Below are positions 12,161 through 23,224 of a DNA stretch of 64,000 bases, piece after piece. The notes beneath the pieces were generated by a model that was not told where the DNA came from, did no database searches, and worked only from the letters and a program-made list of their open reading frames with translations. The DNA comes from Corbicula japonica (lineage: Eukaryota > Mollusca > Bivalvia > Venerida > Cyrenidae), in the NCBI GenBank assembly GCA_038501625.1, contig JAZAYU010000013.1:7316001-7380000 (forward strand), read 5' to 3'. Within the stretch, counting starts at the first letter, position 1. Every line of letters begins with the position of its first letter. The position numbers and the translations under genes were made by a program.

Positions 12161-13286
12161 TACAACTTAACAAAGCGAACACTTCAGAAAAGCAAGCAAA
12201 CTTTCTCGATCTAAATCTGTCCATTGAAAATGGTTATGTCACTACTAAAATTTATGATAAAAGAGATGATTTTAATTTTAATATAGTAAATTTTCCGTTT
12301 TTAGACGGCGATGTTCCCCGTGCAACATCTTATGGAGTTTATATCTCACAGCTTGTTCGCTTTTCAAGAGCTTGCAACAATGTTAATGATTTCAATGAAC
12401 GTAATCTTTGCATTACAGAAAAACTTTTAAAACAAGGTTATCGGTATCACAAATTAAGGAAAACCTTTTGCAAGTTTTATCGCCGATACCCAGATTTAAT
12501 TCATAAATACAAATGCAGTTTAAAATCACTTTTGCAACAAGGTATTTCACAACCAGTTTTTTATGGAGATTTAATTTATAAACTTAAAAAGATAAAAGGC
12601 AGTGTTAATTTCTCCCGGTTATTCGTAAAAACCATCTGTAAATTTAAAAAGAAAGGTTACCAACATGATATTTTACAGCGCTCTGCAGGCCTAGTGATTA
12701 ACCCTTCTACAGTTGATCATTATGCTTACCTCTTTGATTGCACGACGGTGGCAGGGGTTTAAGAGTTTATGAAGGTTAATGGGGAAATCTTTTCTTAAAA
12801 GAACCTAGAAGCTCGATTTGTTTCTTTTATCCCTGTCATCGTGTTCTTGCTGATTTTACTCCAGATGCTCTGGTCTCGGAAAGATCATTGAGTACCCGCC
12901 CTTTGGCTTTGCAATGCTATTAGCTTCTTATGTTTTTATGTTTGTATGCTTTTGCATACAACATTGTTGAGCTGATGGGTGGGTTGGAGTTATTTCACCA
13001 AGACAATTTGTACTTGTCTTGTGATACGAGAACCTGTTGGGGCAAGTGTGAGGTTGGTGCACCCTAGAACCTGGTTTAAACCCCCAGTGGCAATTTGATT
13101 TGCCACTGACCGTTCCAAGGCGGTAACCCCTCGGGTTCTCATTTTTGTTTTTTGTTAGTGGCGTCCTTTTTGAAACTGATTATTTTATTAACCATGCTCT
13201 CTCCCCCTCTCTTCTTCTTGACTGTGTGGGGAGGCTGTTGTTTTCTGAATGTGGCAATTCCTGATATGCATATTTCACCTTTTTTT
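12161..13286 (+). mobile_element. 5'-truncated copy of a second LINE family, inserted in the first LINE
   Basis: The insertion interrupts the first LINE between codons for ILKN and LKAST, which are contiguous in related elements (inference from family alignment). It holds the last 199 codons of a reverse-transcriptase ORF, then about 520 bp of 3' UTR ending CACC plus seven T. The 3' UTR has a hairpin, CAGTGGCAA (13085-13093) with TTGCCACTG (13100-13108). The last 97 bp (13190-13286) recur identically at 46788-46884, which confirms the 3' end. Target duplication is at most two bases, unusual for a LINE. Confidence 0.8.
12163..12762 (+). pseudogene. LINE reverse transcriptase, C-terminal 199 codons
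   Basis: Open from QLNKANTSEKQANFLDLNLS to the stop at 12760-12762 with no internal stop. Recognisable blocks are FLDLNLS, KIYDKRDDFNF, NFPFLDGDVPR, SYGVYISQLVRF, LLKQGYRYHKLRKTFCKF, QQGISQPVFYGDL and NPSTVDHYAYLFDC. I know this C-terminal architecture from reverse transcriptases repeated in many marine-invertebrate genomes; the Repbase clade is not certain. Catalytic palm motifs and any start codon lie in the missing 5' part, so this copy cannot act. The unbroken frame argues for recent insertion. A related, decayed copy is at 5110-5367. Confidence 0.7.
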
Positions 13287-14012
13287 AATCTCAAGGCATC
13301 CACAGCTAATTGTATGATTTATGGAGAAACTGGTCAAATGCCTCTTGAATTACAAATAAAATCAAGAGTATTGTGTTATTGGGCCAGACTGATCAATTCT
13401 AAAGATGATAAGATATCTAATGTTTTATATAGAACAATTCTTTCCTTACATGTGTCAAATATTATTGTTTCACCTTGGATATCTTATGTCAGTAATACTC
13501 TTAATGAATTAGGACTTTCATATTATTTTGAATCTCAGCATGTTGATAATTTTAGCCATTTTAAGAACATAGTAAAGTGTAGATTAAAAGATCAGTTTTT
13601 GCAAAACTGGCAAGCTGTTATAACAGATTCTCCCAAATGCTTAGTATATAGACTATTTAAAAAAGAATTTGGTTTTGAGAAATATTTAGATATTTTGCCT
13701 GGAAATTTGTGTATGATATTATGTAAGTATAGAACAACTAATCACATGCTACCCATTGAAAAGGGCAGACATTTGCATATTGATAGAAATCAAAGAACAT
13801 GTCACAAGTGTGTCGGACAACCCCTTGGAGATGAATTTCATTACTTATTTGAATGTAGATTTTTCGCAGAGTCACGAAAGAAATTTATTGATAATCATTT
13901 CACTTCTCATCCTAATATATTTACACTTGATAAACTGATGAACAGTAATAATTACCATACTCTGTTAAGATTAGCTTTATTTTGTAAAACTATAATGTCA
14001 AATTTTAAATAA
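13287..14012 (+). pseudogene. C-terminal part of the first LINE ORF2
   Basis: Reading resumes with NLKASTANCMIYGETGQMPL, then LCYWARLI, and runs to the stop at 14010-14012. Near the end there is a C-x2-C...H...C pattern (CHKCVGQPLGDEFHYLFEC) of the zinc-knuckle kind found at the C-terminus of many CR1-like ORF2 proteins. The 3' UTR follows to about 14388. An open frame reaching back to 13152 includes foreign sequence from the inserted LINE and is not part of this protein. Confidence 0.75.
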
Positions 14013-14690
14013 CTCATTCTCCCAAAACAGTACACAACCTTAACCCTAAACATCTATTGTATTTGTTAGTATATGTATTATAATTCTTATGATCTCAAAT
14101 GTTATTTAAATGTATGCTTGTAGATTCTCCAACTACCACTGACATTAAGTTACAGACATAGTGTTTATCACTAGACAAGGGAGACAATTACATATTAATC
14201 AATTTCCAGGTACACATCACAAGTAGTCTCCCTTGGAATATTTCTGATATTTTTTTTTGGTGATGGTTGGATTATCTTGGAATTTTCAATTTCCACTTTC
14301 CATGCTGCCATGTTTGTTTGTTTGTTTGTTCTTGTTATAACCTGATGCATATTACATGCCTAGGTTGAAAATAAAACTTGAAACTTGAGAATTAAAAAAA
14401 AATGATTAGATCTATTGCTTCTGATGTGATTGATTGTTCAAAAGAGGTGAGTATCGTAATACACTTTAGTTTTATTATTACAATTTACATGCTGTGCAAT
14501 AAAGGCAGCCTAAACATCACATACACGTATGAAACATGGAGAATATCAAAGTATTTTCAGTTTCCGGGACATGTCACGGAATTCACAAATGACAAATTAC
14601 GTACCAAAAGGTCACCTGAGTTACACAACCATTTTTCTAACGTTTTCCTTAGTATTTTATAGTATTGTGTTTATTAAATTGGATATTACA

Positions 14691-14843
14691 GGCTGGTTGC
14701 TGGACCTGCTAGTTGGGGAGCTGGAAATGGCACTGCGGGAGCGGGACATGGCACTGCATTTGAAACACCAATTGTCACAGGTTATGAAACTTCTACAACC
14801 AGTTCAAAACCCAATCCCAGGATGGCTTACTCACAGGGACTAG
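14691..14843 (+). CDS. Possible host exon, coiled-coil-like, unrecognised
   Basis: A plausible acceptor (GGATATTACAG) at 14690 precedes a stretch of higher GC than its surroundings. One frame gives WLLDLLVGELEMALRERD and onward, heptad-like and charged, ending at TAG 14841-14843. A second frame gives a Gly/Ala/Thr-rich reading, and an internal donor (CACAG|GTTATG) also exists. A separate frame further on (from about 14846) again looks helical. The frame and even the presence of a gene are uncertain. Confidence 0.3.
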   Translation, partial: GWLLDLLVGELEMALRERDMALHLKHQLSQVMKLLQPVQNPIPGWLTHRD

Positions 14844-16658
14844 TGTGCGTGCAGCAGAGTTAGAATTGAAGGGACAACTTGACAATAGATACATGCATGC
14901 ACATTATAAACTGTTGAGGGAATACAACTAACTGAAACCTATCCAGATTTTGTGCTACTAGGAAGGCCCCGTGATGTGAATGCCTGTTTGAAGAACTTTC
15001 AGCTTGTGTGATGAAGTCACAGGCACACCTGGAAAATACACTTTAATTTCAAGAAAAAGCAACTTGTATTAATATTACATGTATACATGTTTGTGATAAC
15101 AGTTATTCAGCTATGTAATTAAATATCATCTAAATTGAAACATGTTGGTTTTATATTGTGAAATCAATGTAAACTGAAAACAAAGCTGGTTCATAAAAAC
15201 AGCTGTCTGTCTGACTATCATTAAACCAGTACAAAAATTAAATAAGTAGGTTCTGTTTATGTGCTCATCTGAATAAAAATCTTACTAATTACGTTAACAA
15301 ATGTTAGGAACAGAGGAAAGCCAAAGTTGTCTGCTCCTTAACTTAAGTACCGTAATCTTTAGTACTTGTGTCATCTTCAACAAACTTGGTCATATAGTTT
15401 TTGGCATTGATACCCAGGCCAAGTTCAATAGTCAGCCAAATTATTTCTGGGACTTTTGAGTTATGGCATTTATTTTCTGAAGTTTGATCATATAAGCACT
15501 ATCCACTAACTTGGAAAGCCTTTACTCAATCTTCATAAATCTTGATCCAATCACACTAGTTCAGTATAACTGGTTATGAATAAGTAGACAGTCATGAAAT
15601 AGCCCCTTTTATTGAAACCCAAAAGGTCTTATAACTAGGGTTTCTTAAACGGTCCAAAATCATAATTGATCAATGGAAATAATTGAACAACCCTTTTTTA
15701 TCAGTCGTGGATTATATAATCGAAGCATTTACAATAACATTGTACAATCTACACATATTGCTTTAATGAAAATGAATGTTAAATTTATTTATAATAATTC
15801 TTTATTAATATTCTACCAACAAAAATACTCATAATTTGATATTATATTGTTTTAGAAATAAGGAAAAAAATAAATGGGGAGGGGAATGGGGTCAAGATTT
15901 GGTCTCTACCATCGTGAGATGAGGGCCCTATATAGAACTACAGTATAATCATAAAAAGATATCGGTGTATTTTTTGGTATGAATAAGCACTTACGGAAAC
16001 CACACTTCTAATGTTATTTGTAACCGTATTTGATATGAGCATAAGGTTTAGGCTGCAGGTACAGGAGTCTTTTTCTTGAATAACTTAGTGGGAGAATAAT
16101 CAAAAGCTTATTTAAAACCAAAACAACACTGTCATAATTACATCCAACACTGTTTTTGCTCTGATACAGTGATCTCCCTTGTGATCCTCTTAAAGAACAG
16201 CAAACCAATGATTGATTATTAAACTTCGTACTCAATTATAACTAGATCACTGACTTTCTTTGAATCAAAAAATCAGTTTTGTTGTGTTTGACAGGCTGCA
16301 AGTATATTCCAAATATTCCCCCGTTCCTTTGTTCGCGTCGCAATTTTCCCCCTCCAAAGGGCTTTGACCCCCTTCCCCCAAAAGTGAAAAAAAAACACTG
16401 TTCATAAATTCCTGTATAGGGCCATATTTAAAAAAAAACTAAGATGCATTAATGTAATAATTATCTAGACTTAAAAAAATGGCAGTAACTGTTGTTTCAT
16501 TAAAAATAGCCCATTCAAACACTCTATATTGTTGGGAGAAATACAATGAACATTGCAATAGCAGATTTACAAATGTGTTTATTGCTTGATTCCCAGTTTG
16601 AATAGATAAAACATATGAAGCTGTTATAGAAATTGGTACATTTAACAACAAATTCTCA
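14844..16658. other. No gene seen
   Basis: AT-rich non-coding DNA. Near 15890 there is a GGGCCCTATATAG phrase related to one near 4193. Nothing else could be supported up to the LTR element. Confidence 0.55.
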
Positions 16659-16663
16659 GTGAT

Positions 16664-17659
16664 TGTCAGGAATGATTGTAATTGTCTGTTTTATTATATA
16701 TGTATATAATATATATGTGAAATCATAAATTCATGTATAATAATTGTATTGATTAGAGTAAATTTGTTTTCATCACACAGATTGATGCACTAACAATTCT
16801 GCTTGACATAGATAATGTCATTTTGTAAAAGTTATTAACTTAGTGGATTTTGTGATTTGAAGACGTTTTGGTCTAAAGGAAAAATTATGCAAATTTGTAT
16901 GGTAGCCTGTAACCATTGTATTGTCAAACATAATGTTAATATAAAGGGACCGGTTTCAACTTTTGGAACAAGAAGTTGTTTAACAGCAACCAAAAAGTTG
17001 TGTAAATACAACACTGGCTGGCTTAAGATAGTTAGCGAGGCCAACTGGCTGGCTTAAAGTAGTTAGCGAGGCCAATATTTGTGCTACCGAAAGGTTTCCG
17101 CGTTCTCTCCGTGAGCTCGCTCCTCAGAGAGGTTACTTAGTACGTAGTACAATTGTAGTGTTGTAACACGAAGGCGGAATCTGATACACAGTGTACGGTT
17201 CCTTCGACTGCTGCCGTAGTCTCTTATGAAGCCTAGCTTCTCTGAGAAGGCAGCATAGATCGAACAATCTGTTAACAAGATTCATAGAGTGTATAGGAGT
17301 TGGACTTCATAGTCCCAACATAATAGTAGTGGCTTACGTCCACAGAGTTGAAGCTGCTCGATAGATAATCAAGATAGATAGTCCATAGAAAGTCGTGGCT
17401 TAGAAAGAAACTTGTTGAGGCCAAAACGTCTGTGATCAATTCTAATTAGTTTCCAATAAAAATCATTGTAAATCACATAGCTCAACATTTCATTTCAATC
17501 ATATAAGCAAAGTAGCTTGAGAAAAATTACTATATAGTTGGTATATCAACCACAGTTTAAGGCATCGCCACCTTGTTAACAAACCCTTTCATATTGTTCA
17601 AAGCTAAAAGATTGAACAGTCTTCAATAAAGACATAGGTTCTCTAGGTAGCTCTTGACA
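16664..17659 (+). repeat. 5' long terminal repeat
   Basis: Starts TGTCAGG and ends CTTGACA. It contains a 31-bp direct duplication (17013-17043 and 17044-17074, ACTGGCTGGCTTAA start) and AATAAA signals near 17454 and 17624, the second 35 bp from the LTR end. It should drive transcription of the element. The open frames inside it are chance. Confidence 0.95.
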
Positions 17660-17662
17660 AAT

Positions 17663-17680
17663 TGGGGGCTCGTCCGGGAT
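17663..17680 (+). promoter_or_regulatory. Primer-binding site, tRNA-Pro type
   Basis: TGGGGGCTCGTCCGGGAT lies three bases inside the 5' LTR and is the 18-base sequence known as the tRNA-Pro primer site in murine leukaemia virus-type retroviruses. It primes minus-strand DNA synthesis. Confidence 0.9.
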
Positions 17681-17732
17681 TTAGTTAACAGAAGGTATCA
17701 TCAGCTGTGCTTTGTCAACTATATAGCCATAT

Positions 17733-20700
17733 ATGGATTACGAAAAGTGGATAACGTTAGGCGAAAGGCTGGGGTTGAAAGGCTCAGAGCTTTCAACATA
17801 CGTTGAAAAGAAGGAGGCTGAGTACCATGAAAGAGAAGAACGTGCTCAGCGACGTGAGATGGAACGTCTTGAACGCGAAGCGCAAATTCGCAGGGATGAG
17901 CAAGAACGTGAAGCCCAAATTCGCAAGGAAGAGGCACTACTTCAGAAGGAGCAGCAAGAATTTGAAGCTCAACGTCTTGATGAACAACGGCGATACGAGC
18001 TAGAGATGAAAGATAAAGAGATGTAGCTTCTCCGTCTAAAGGCTGAGTTAGGTGACAAGGCTGCATCAACAACAGAGTTTGTGAACAGCAAGTCTTTGCG
18101 ACCTAAGCTGCCGAAGTTTGAAGAGTCCAAAGATAATATGGACGCATACATAGAACGTTTTGAACGCTTTGCCAAGAGCCAGAAGTGGGATGAATCGACA
18201 TGGGCTGTGAGTTTAAGCTCACTATTAACTGGCAAAGGTTTGGAAGTGTATACAAGCATGCCTCCAGAAGAGGCCAACGATTACAAAGCATTAAAGAAGG
18301 CTGTGTTGAAACGCTATCAGCTGACCGAAGAGGGGTTCAGGCTGAAGTTCAGAGATAGCAAGCCATTACAGGGCGAAACTGTATTCCAGTTCATTGCAAG
18401 GCTGAGAAGATATTTCAATAGATGGACAGAGATGGCAGAAATAGAGGATACGTACAAAGCTCTGTCAGATCTCTTGATAAGGGAACAATTCATTCAAAGT
18501 TGTTCTCAGGACTTGGCTCTGTTCATAAAAGAAAGAATGCCAAGATCGGTCGAAGATGTGACCAGGCTGGCCGAGCAATATATAGAAGCCCATGGAGGGT
18601 CGATCACATGTAACAGAAGTTCCAAGGCAAGCCATACGCCAAATAAGGCAGCCAAACCAAATGACCAGAATAAGGAGACAACACAAAAGTCTAGCACAAG
18701 CAATTCTAGGCCGACGTGCTTTAACTGTAACAAAGTTGGTCATCTTGCACGAGACTGCCGATTTCGCGATGTGTCGAAAGGAACACAAAAGACTGGGAAA
18801 AATGACGAAGGTCGAGCAAATGACAAAAAGGTTTCAGCATTATGCATGCGTGCTTCTATAAACGAAAATATAGAGAACGGCCAACTTAAGCTAGCAAATG
18901 GCGAATCAATGCCAGTCATCACAGGAGCATGTACCATTGAGATGTTGGAAGGTGAGCGTAACTTAGACATACGAACAGGGTATGTCGGAGACAGAGAGGT
19001 GAGGGTCCTTAGAGACACAGGCTGTGAGCTAGCAGCAGTCCGGAGGGAATTAGTTCGTGATGATCAGTTGTCAGGAAAGCAAATAGTTATGATAACTATC
19101 GATGGCCAAGCTAAGACTGTTCCAACTGCTAAAGTAAGCATTAACACTCCATATTACCAAGGAGAGATAGAGGTCATGGTGCCAAAATCACTCATATGTG
19201 ATCTTGTTTTAGGCAATATACCTGGTGTGCTTGACAAACCAGACCCAAACTGGACTAAGCATCAGGAAACAAACACCTCTATACTGGAGTCAAAAGTTGC
19301 TGCAGTCATGACAAGAGCCCAAGCTAAGAAAGCTGAGCAACCGATCAACGCATTGAATGTCCCAACACCCTCTTGTAGCTCAGAGATCAATGGTGATTCA
19401 TTGAAACATGCTCAAAAAGAAGACACGTCGTTGAACAAATTATGGTCACACGCGTCGAACAACAAGGAGATGATGACCAAAGGTGGTCATAAATATAGAT
19501 ATGAAGACCGCAAAGGTGTCTTATATCGGATATTTGAACAGAAGAGAGGTTCAAACATAGTTGAGACTATTCAGATTGTAGTCCCAAGTACATTTAGGAA
19601 AAGAGTTATGGAGCTTGCCCATGAGTCAATAGTTGGAGGACATCTTTCTGCAAAGAAGACAGAAGACAGAATCATGACAAGCTTCTATTGGCCTGGCATT
19701 ACTAGTGATGTAACTAGGTTCTGTCGCTCATGCGACATATGCCAGAAGACCATTCCAAAGGGAAGGGTAACCAAGGTTCCATTAGGCCAGATGCCTATCA
19801 TTGATGTGCCGTTTCACAGAGTGGCTGTGGATCTCATAGGACCAATCACGCCAGTATCCGAAAGGGGAAATCGTTATATACTGACTGTGGTTGACTATGC
19901 AACAAGATATCCTGAAGCAGTAGCGCTACCCAGGATAGAAACAGAGCGAGTTGCTAAGGCATTCCTCGACATATTCGCCAGAGTAGGCTTCCCAACTGAG
20001 ATGTTAAGCGACAGAGGTTCCCAGTTCACCTCTGATATGATGCGTGAAGTCAATAGACTGGTCTCAGTAAAACAGCTATTCACAACACCCTATAATCCAA
20101 AGTGCAACGGATTATGTGAAAGAATGAATGGGGTTTTGAAATCTATGTTGAAGAAAATGTGTCAAGAAAGACGGAAAGACTGGGACAGATATCTGTCTGC
20201 TGTGTTGTTTGCATACAGGGAAGTGTCACAAGCGAGTACGGGTTTTTCACCATTTGAACTCCTGTATGGCCGAACCGTTAGAGGCCCAATGCAAGCTCTT
20301 AAGGAACTGTGGACAGAGCAAGAAACACCTGAGGCTAGAAACACATATGAGTTTGTGTTAGATTTAAAGCAGCGTTTAGAAGAAACCTGCAAGGTAGCCA
20401 GGGAAAGCCTCAAAGAATCACAGCAGACTTATAAGCACCACTATGACAAGTCTTCTAGACCAAGAACCTTGGAAGTGGGTTACAAAGTGTTGGTCCTTCT
20501 ACCAACGAGCAATAACAAGATGATGCTTCAGTGGAAAGGTCCTTATGAAGTGGTAGAGGTAATCAATAAGATGGATTACAGAGTAAAGGTCGAAAACAGG
20601 ATAGCCACATACCACATCAATTTACTGAAACGGTATGAAGAAAGAACAGACGTTGTCTCTGCGACTGTGGCTATCATTGAGCCGGAAAGTGACGACCATT

Positions 20701-22157
20701 TAGGTGCCGTGGACGATGAAAACCTCCTGCAACTGCCAAATGTTACAGCGGGGGAAACATACAAAGATGTGCAAATAAACACAGAGCTGTCGCTTGAACA
20801 GAAGAACCAGGTATTGGAGCTCTTAAAAGGGTTCAGCGACATATTCACGGAGCAACCTGGATGCACAACGTTGGCCGAGCATAGGGTTGAGCTAACCAGC
20901 ACAGCTCCTGTACGGGTAAAACAATACCCAATACCGTATGCAAAGAGGAAAGATGTGGAAGTAGAAGTACAGGCTATGCTCGAAGCCAAAATCATCGAAC
21001 CAGCCACATCAGAGTATAACTCGCCCATAGTGATGGTGCGAAAGAAGGATGGCAGTAATAGATTTTGCATTGACTTTAGAAAGTTAAATGCCGTCACCAA
21101 GTTTGACACAGAACCAATGGGCAATGTTGACGACATAATGGCTAAGCTTACAGCCGACAAATATTTTACAAAGGTCGATTTGGCCAAAGGCTACTGGCAA
21201 ATCCCAGTTGCTCAAGACTGTCGTCAATATACGGCATTTACAACGGAGTCCGGAACTTATCAATTCCGAAAAATGCCCTTTGGCATGGTGAATTCAGGTG
21301 CTACATTTAACCGAATGATGCGTAGATTGCTCGCAGGCTGCCACAATACAGACAACTATGTCGACGATGTTCTGGGGCATACAGTATCTTGGGATCAACA
21401 CCTCGAAATGTTGAGAGAGCTGTTAACCAGAATTAGAAGTGCCGGCCTAACAGTTAAGCCTTCTAAATGTCTTTTAGGCTTTAGCAATATCGGATTCACC
21501 GGACACATGGTCGGGAACGGTATTCTTCAGATGGAGGAAGAAAAGTTGGAGAAAATCCGTCTAGCTGAAGTACCAACCACAAAGAGACAAGTTAGGGCAT
21601 TTCTGGGCTTGGCCAGCTACTACAGGCGGTTCATCCCATCATTTGCTGAGACAGCCGCGCCGCTGACTGATCTCACAAAGAAAGGTCAGCCAAACAAAAT
21701 AAACTGGGGCATGGCACAAGACAAGGCCTTTAAGTCACTGAAGGACCAATTAACGCGGGCACCGATTCTCCGTTTGCCTGATTTTGAAAGGAGTTTCATC
21801 CTTCAGTGTGATGCTTCGGAGAATGGCATAGGAGCTGCATTGTTACAGCACCATGACGATGGCCTGTTTCCCATTGCATTTGCCAGCAAAAAGTTGCTCC
21901 CACGTGAAAGAAACTATTCCGTGATAGAGCGTGAATGTTTGGCAATAGTATTTGGGATACGAAAATTCCAGAAGTACTTATATGGTACAAAATTTGTGAT
22001 ACAGACAGATCACAATGCTTTGTCTTACATACAGAAAAGTAAGATTGAGAACAGCAGAATAATGAGATGGGCATTATTTCTGCAAAACTACAATTTCACA
22101 GTTCAGGCAATCAAAGGTTCAGAAAACTTTCTTGCCGATTATTTAAGCAGACAGTAA
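17733..22157 (+). pseudogene. gag-pol: Gag-Pol polyprotein with one in-frame TAG
   Basis: From ATG 17733 one frame runs 1474 codons to the stop at 22155, interrupted only by TAG at 18024-18026. In order: a charged coiled coil (17781-18023); a SCAN-like capsid region (about 18138-18600, with LLIREQFIQS); a zinc knuckle CFNCNKVGHLARDC (18717-18758); a protease with RDTGC (DTG 19014-19022); an integrase with an HHCC finger (19617-19752) and acidic residues D 19830, D 20010 and E 20118, spacing DD35E, then a GPY/F module (WKGPYEVVE, near 20533); a reverse transcriptase with FCIDFRKLN and YVDD (21357-21368); RNase H with QCDASENGIG and QTDHNAL to the end. The first ATG was chosen because it heads the coiled coil, 53 bp after the primer site. 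The TAG could be a nonsense mutation or a readthrough signal. No other break was seen. Confidence 0.9.
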
Positions 22158-22208
22158 TCAGTCCTAAAAATCATTCATGAAGACTTGAAAACGAAAGATC
22201 GTTTTCTT

Positions 22209-22218
22209 AAGAAGGGGG
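22209..22218 (+). promoter_or_regulatory. Polypurine tract
   Basis: AAGAAGGGGG lies six bases upstream of the 3' LTR start, the expected place for plus-strand priming. Confidence 0.85.
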
Positions 22219-22223
22219 CTATT

Positions 22224-23219
22224 TGTCAGGAATGATTGTAATTGTCTGTTTTATTATATATGTATATAATATATATGTGAAATCATAAATTCATGTATAA
22301 TAATTGTATTGATTAGAGTAAATTTGTTTTCATCACACAGATTGATGCACTAACAATTCTGCTTGACATAGATAATGTCATTTTGTAAAAGTTATTAACT
22401 TAGTGGATTTTGTGATTTGAAGACGTTTTGGTCTAAAGGAAAAATTATGCAAATTTGTATGGTAGCCTGTAACCATTGTATTGTCAAACATAATGTAAAT
22501 ATAAAGGGACCGGTTTCAACTTTTGGAACAAGAAGTTGTTTAACAGCAACCAAAAAGTTGTGTAAATACAACACTGGCTGGCTTAAGATAGTTAGCGAGG
22601 CCAACTGGCTGGCTTAAAGTAGTTAGCGAGGCCAATATTTGTGCTACCGAAAGGTTTCCGCGTTCTCTCCGTGAGCTCGCTCCTCAGAGAGGTTACTTAG
22701 TACGTAGTACAATTGTAGTGTTGTAACACGAAGGCGGAATCTGATACACAGTGTACGGTTCCTTCGACTGCTGCCGTAGTCTCTTATGAAGCCTAGCTTC
22801 TCTGAGAAGGCAGCATAGATCGAACAATCTGTTAACAAGATTCATAGAGTGTATAGGAGTTGGACTTCATAGTCCCAACATAATAGTAGTGGCTTACGTC
22901 CACAGAGTTGAAGCTGCTCGATAGATAATCAAGATAGATAGTCCATAGAAAGTCGTGGCTTAGAAAGAAACTTGTTGAGGCCAAAACGTCTGTGATCAAT
23001 TCTAATTAGTTTCCAATAAAAATCATTGTAAATCACATAGCTCAACATTTCATTTCAATCATATAAGCAAAGTAGCTTGAGAAAAATTACTATATAGTTG
23101 GTATATCAACCACAGTTTAAGGCATCGCCACCTTGTTAACAAACCCTTTCATATTGTTCAAAGCTAAAAGATTGAACAGTCTTCAATAAAGACATAGGTT
23201 CTCTAGGTAGCTCTTGACA
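22224..23219 (+). repeat. 3' long terminal repeat
   Basis: Same length as the 5' LTR and, by eye, differs at one base (22497). It carries the same 31-bp duplication (22573-22634). GTGAT follows at 23220-23224. Confidence 0.95.
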
Positions 23220-23224
23220 GTGAT

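Larger units (their letters stand above)
9046..14388 (+). mobile_element. APE-type LINE (non-LTR retrotransposon), 5'-truncated, interrupted
   Basis: The element comprises the last codons of a first ORF, a long ORF2 with apurinic-type endonuclease and reverse transcriptase, and a 3' UTR ending in short repeated CTTGAAACTTGA followed by A-rich sequence. It is 5'-truncated (only about 30 codons of the first ORF remain), carries a +1 change in a T run and is split by a second LINE fragment at 12161-13286. Domain order and the short-repeat 3' tail fit the CR1/L2/Jockey side of the LINE tree; the exact clade is not decided. A target duplication was not found. Confidence 0.85.
16664..23219 (+). mobile_element. 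Complete Gmr1-like Ty3/gypsy LTR retrotransposon, 6.56 kb
   Basis: Two 996-bp LTRs, TGTCAGG...CTTGACA, flank a single Gag-Pol frame. A 5-bp target duplication GTGAT is present at 16659-16663 and 23220-23224. A primer-binding site and a polypurine tract are in place. Pol order is protease, integrase, reverse transcriptase, RNase H: integrase precedes RT, the reverse of ordinary Ty3/gypsy. That order and a SCAN-like Gag are the hallmarks of the Gmr1-like lineage (established knowledge). I found only one LTR mismatch (T at 16937, A at 22497), so insertion is recent. No env-like ORF. Confidence 0.93.

Noticed and set aside
13152..13286. N-terminal 45 codons of the open frame ending at 14012
   Set aside because: This part lies in the 3' UTR of the inserted second LINE and is only fortuitously in frame with the first LINE's C-terminus.
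16835..17278. Open frames inside the LTRs as genes
   Set aside because: They recur in both LTRs only because the LTRs are identical, and there is no recognisable protein content.
20576..21187. 203-codon minus-strand open frame in the pol region
   Set aside because: Shadow of the Gag-Pol frame on the opposite strand.
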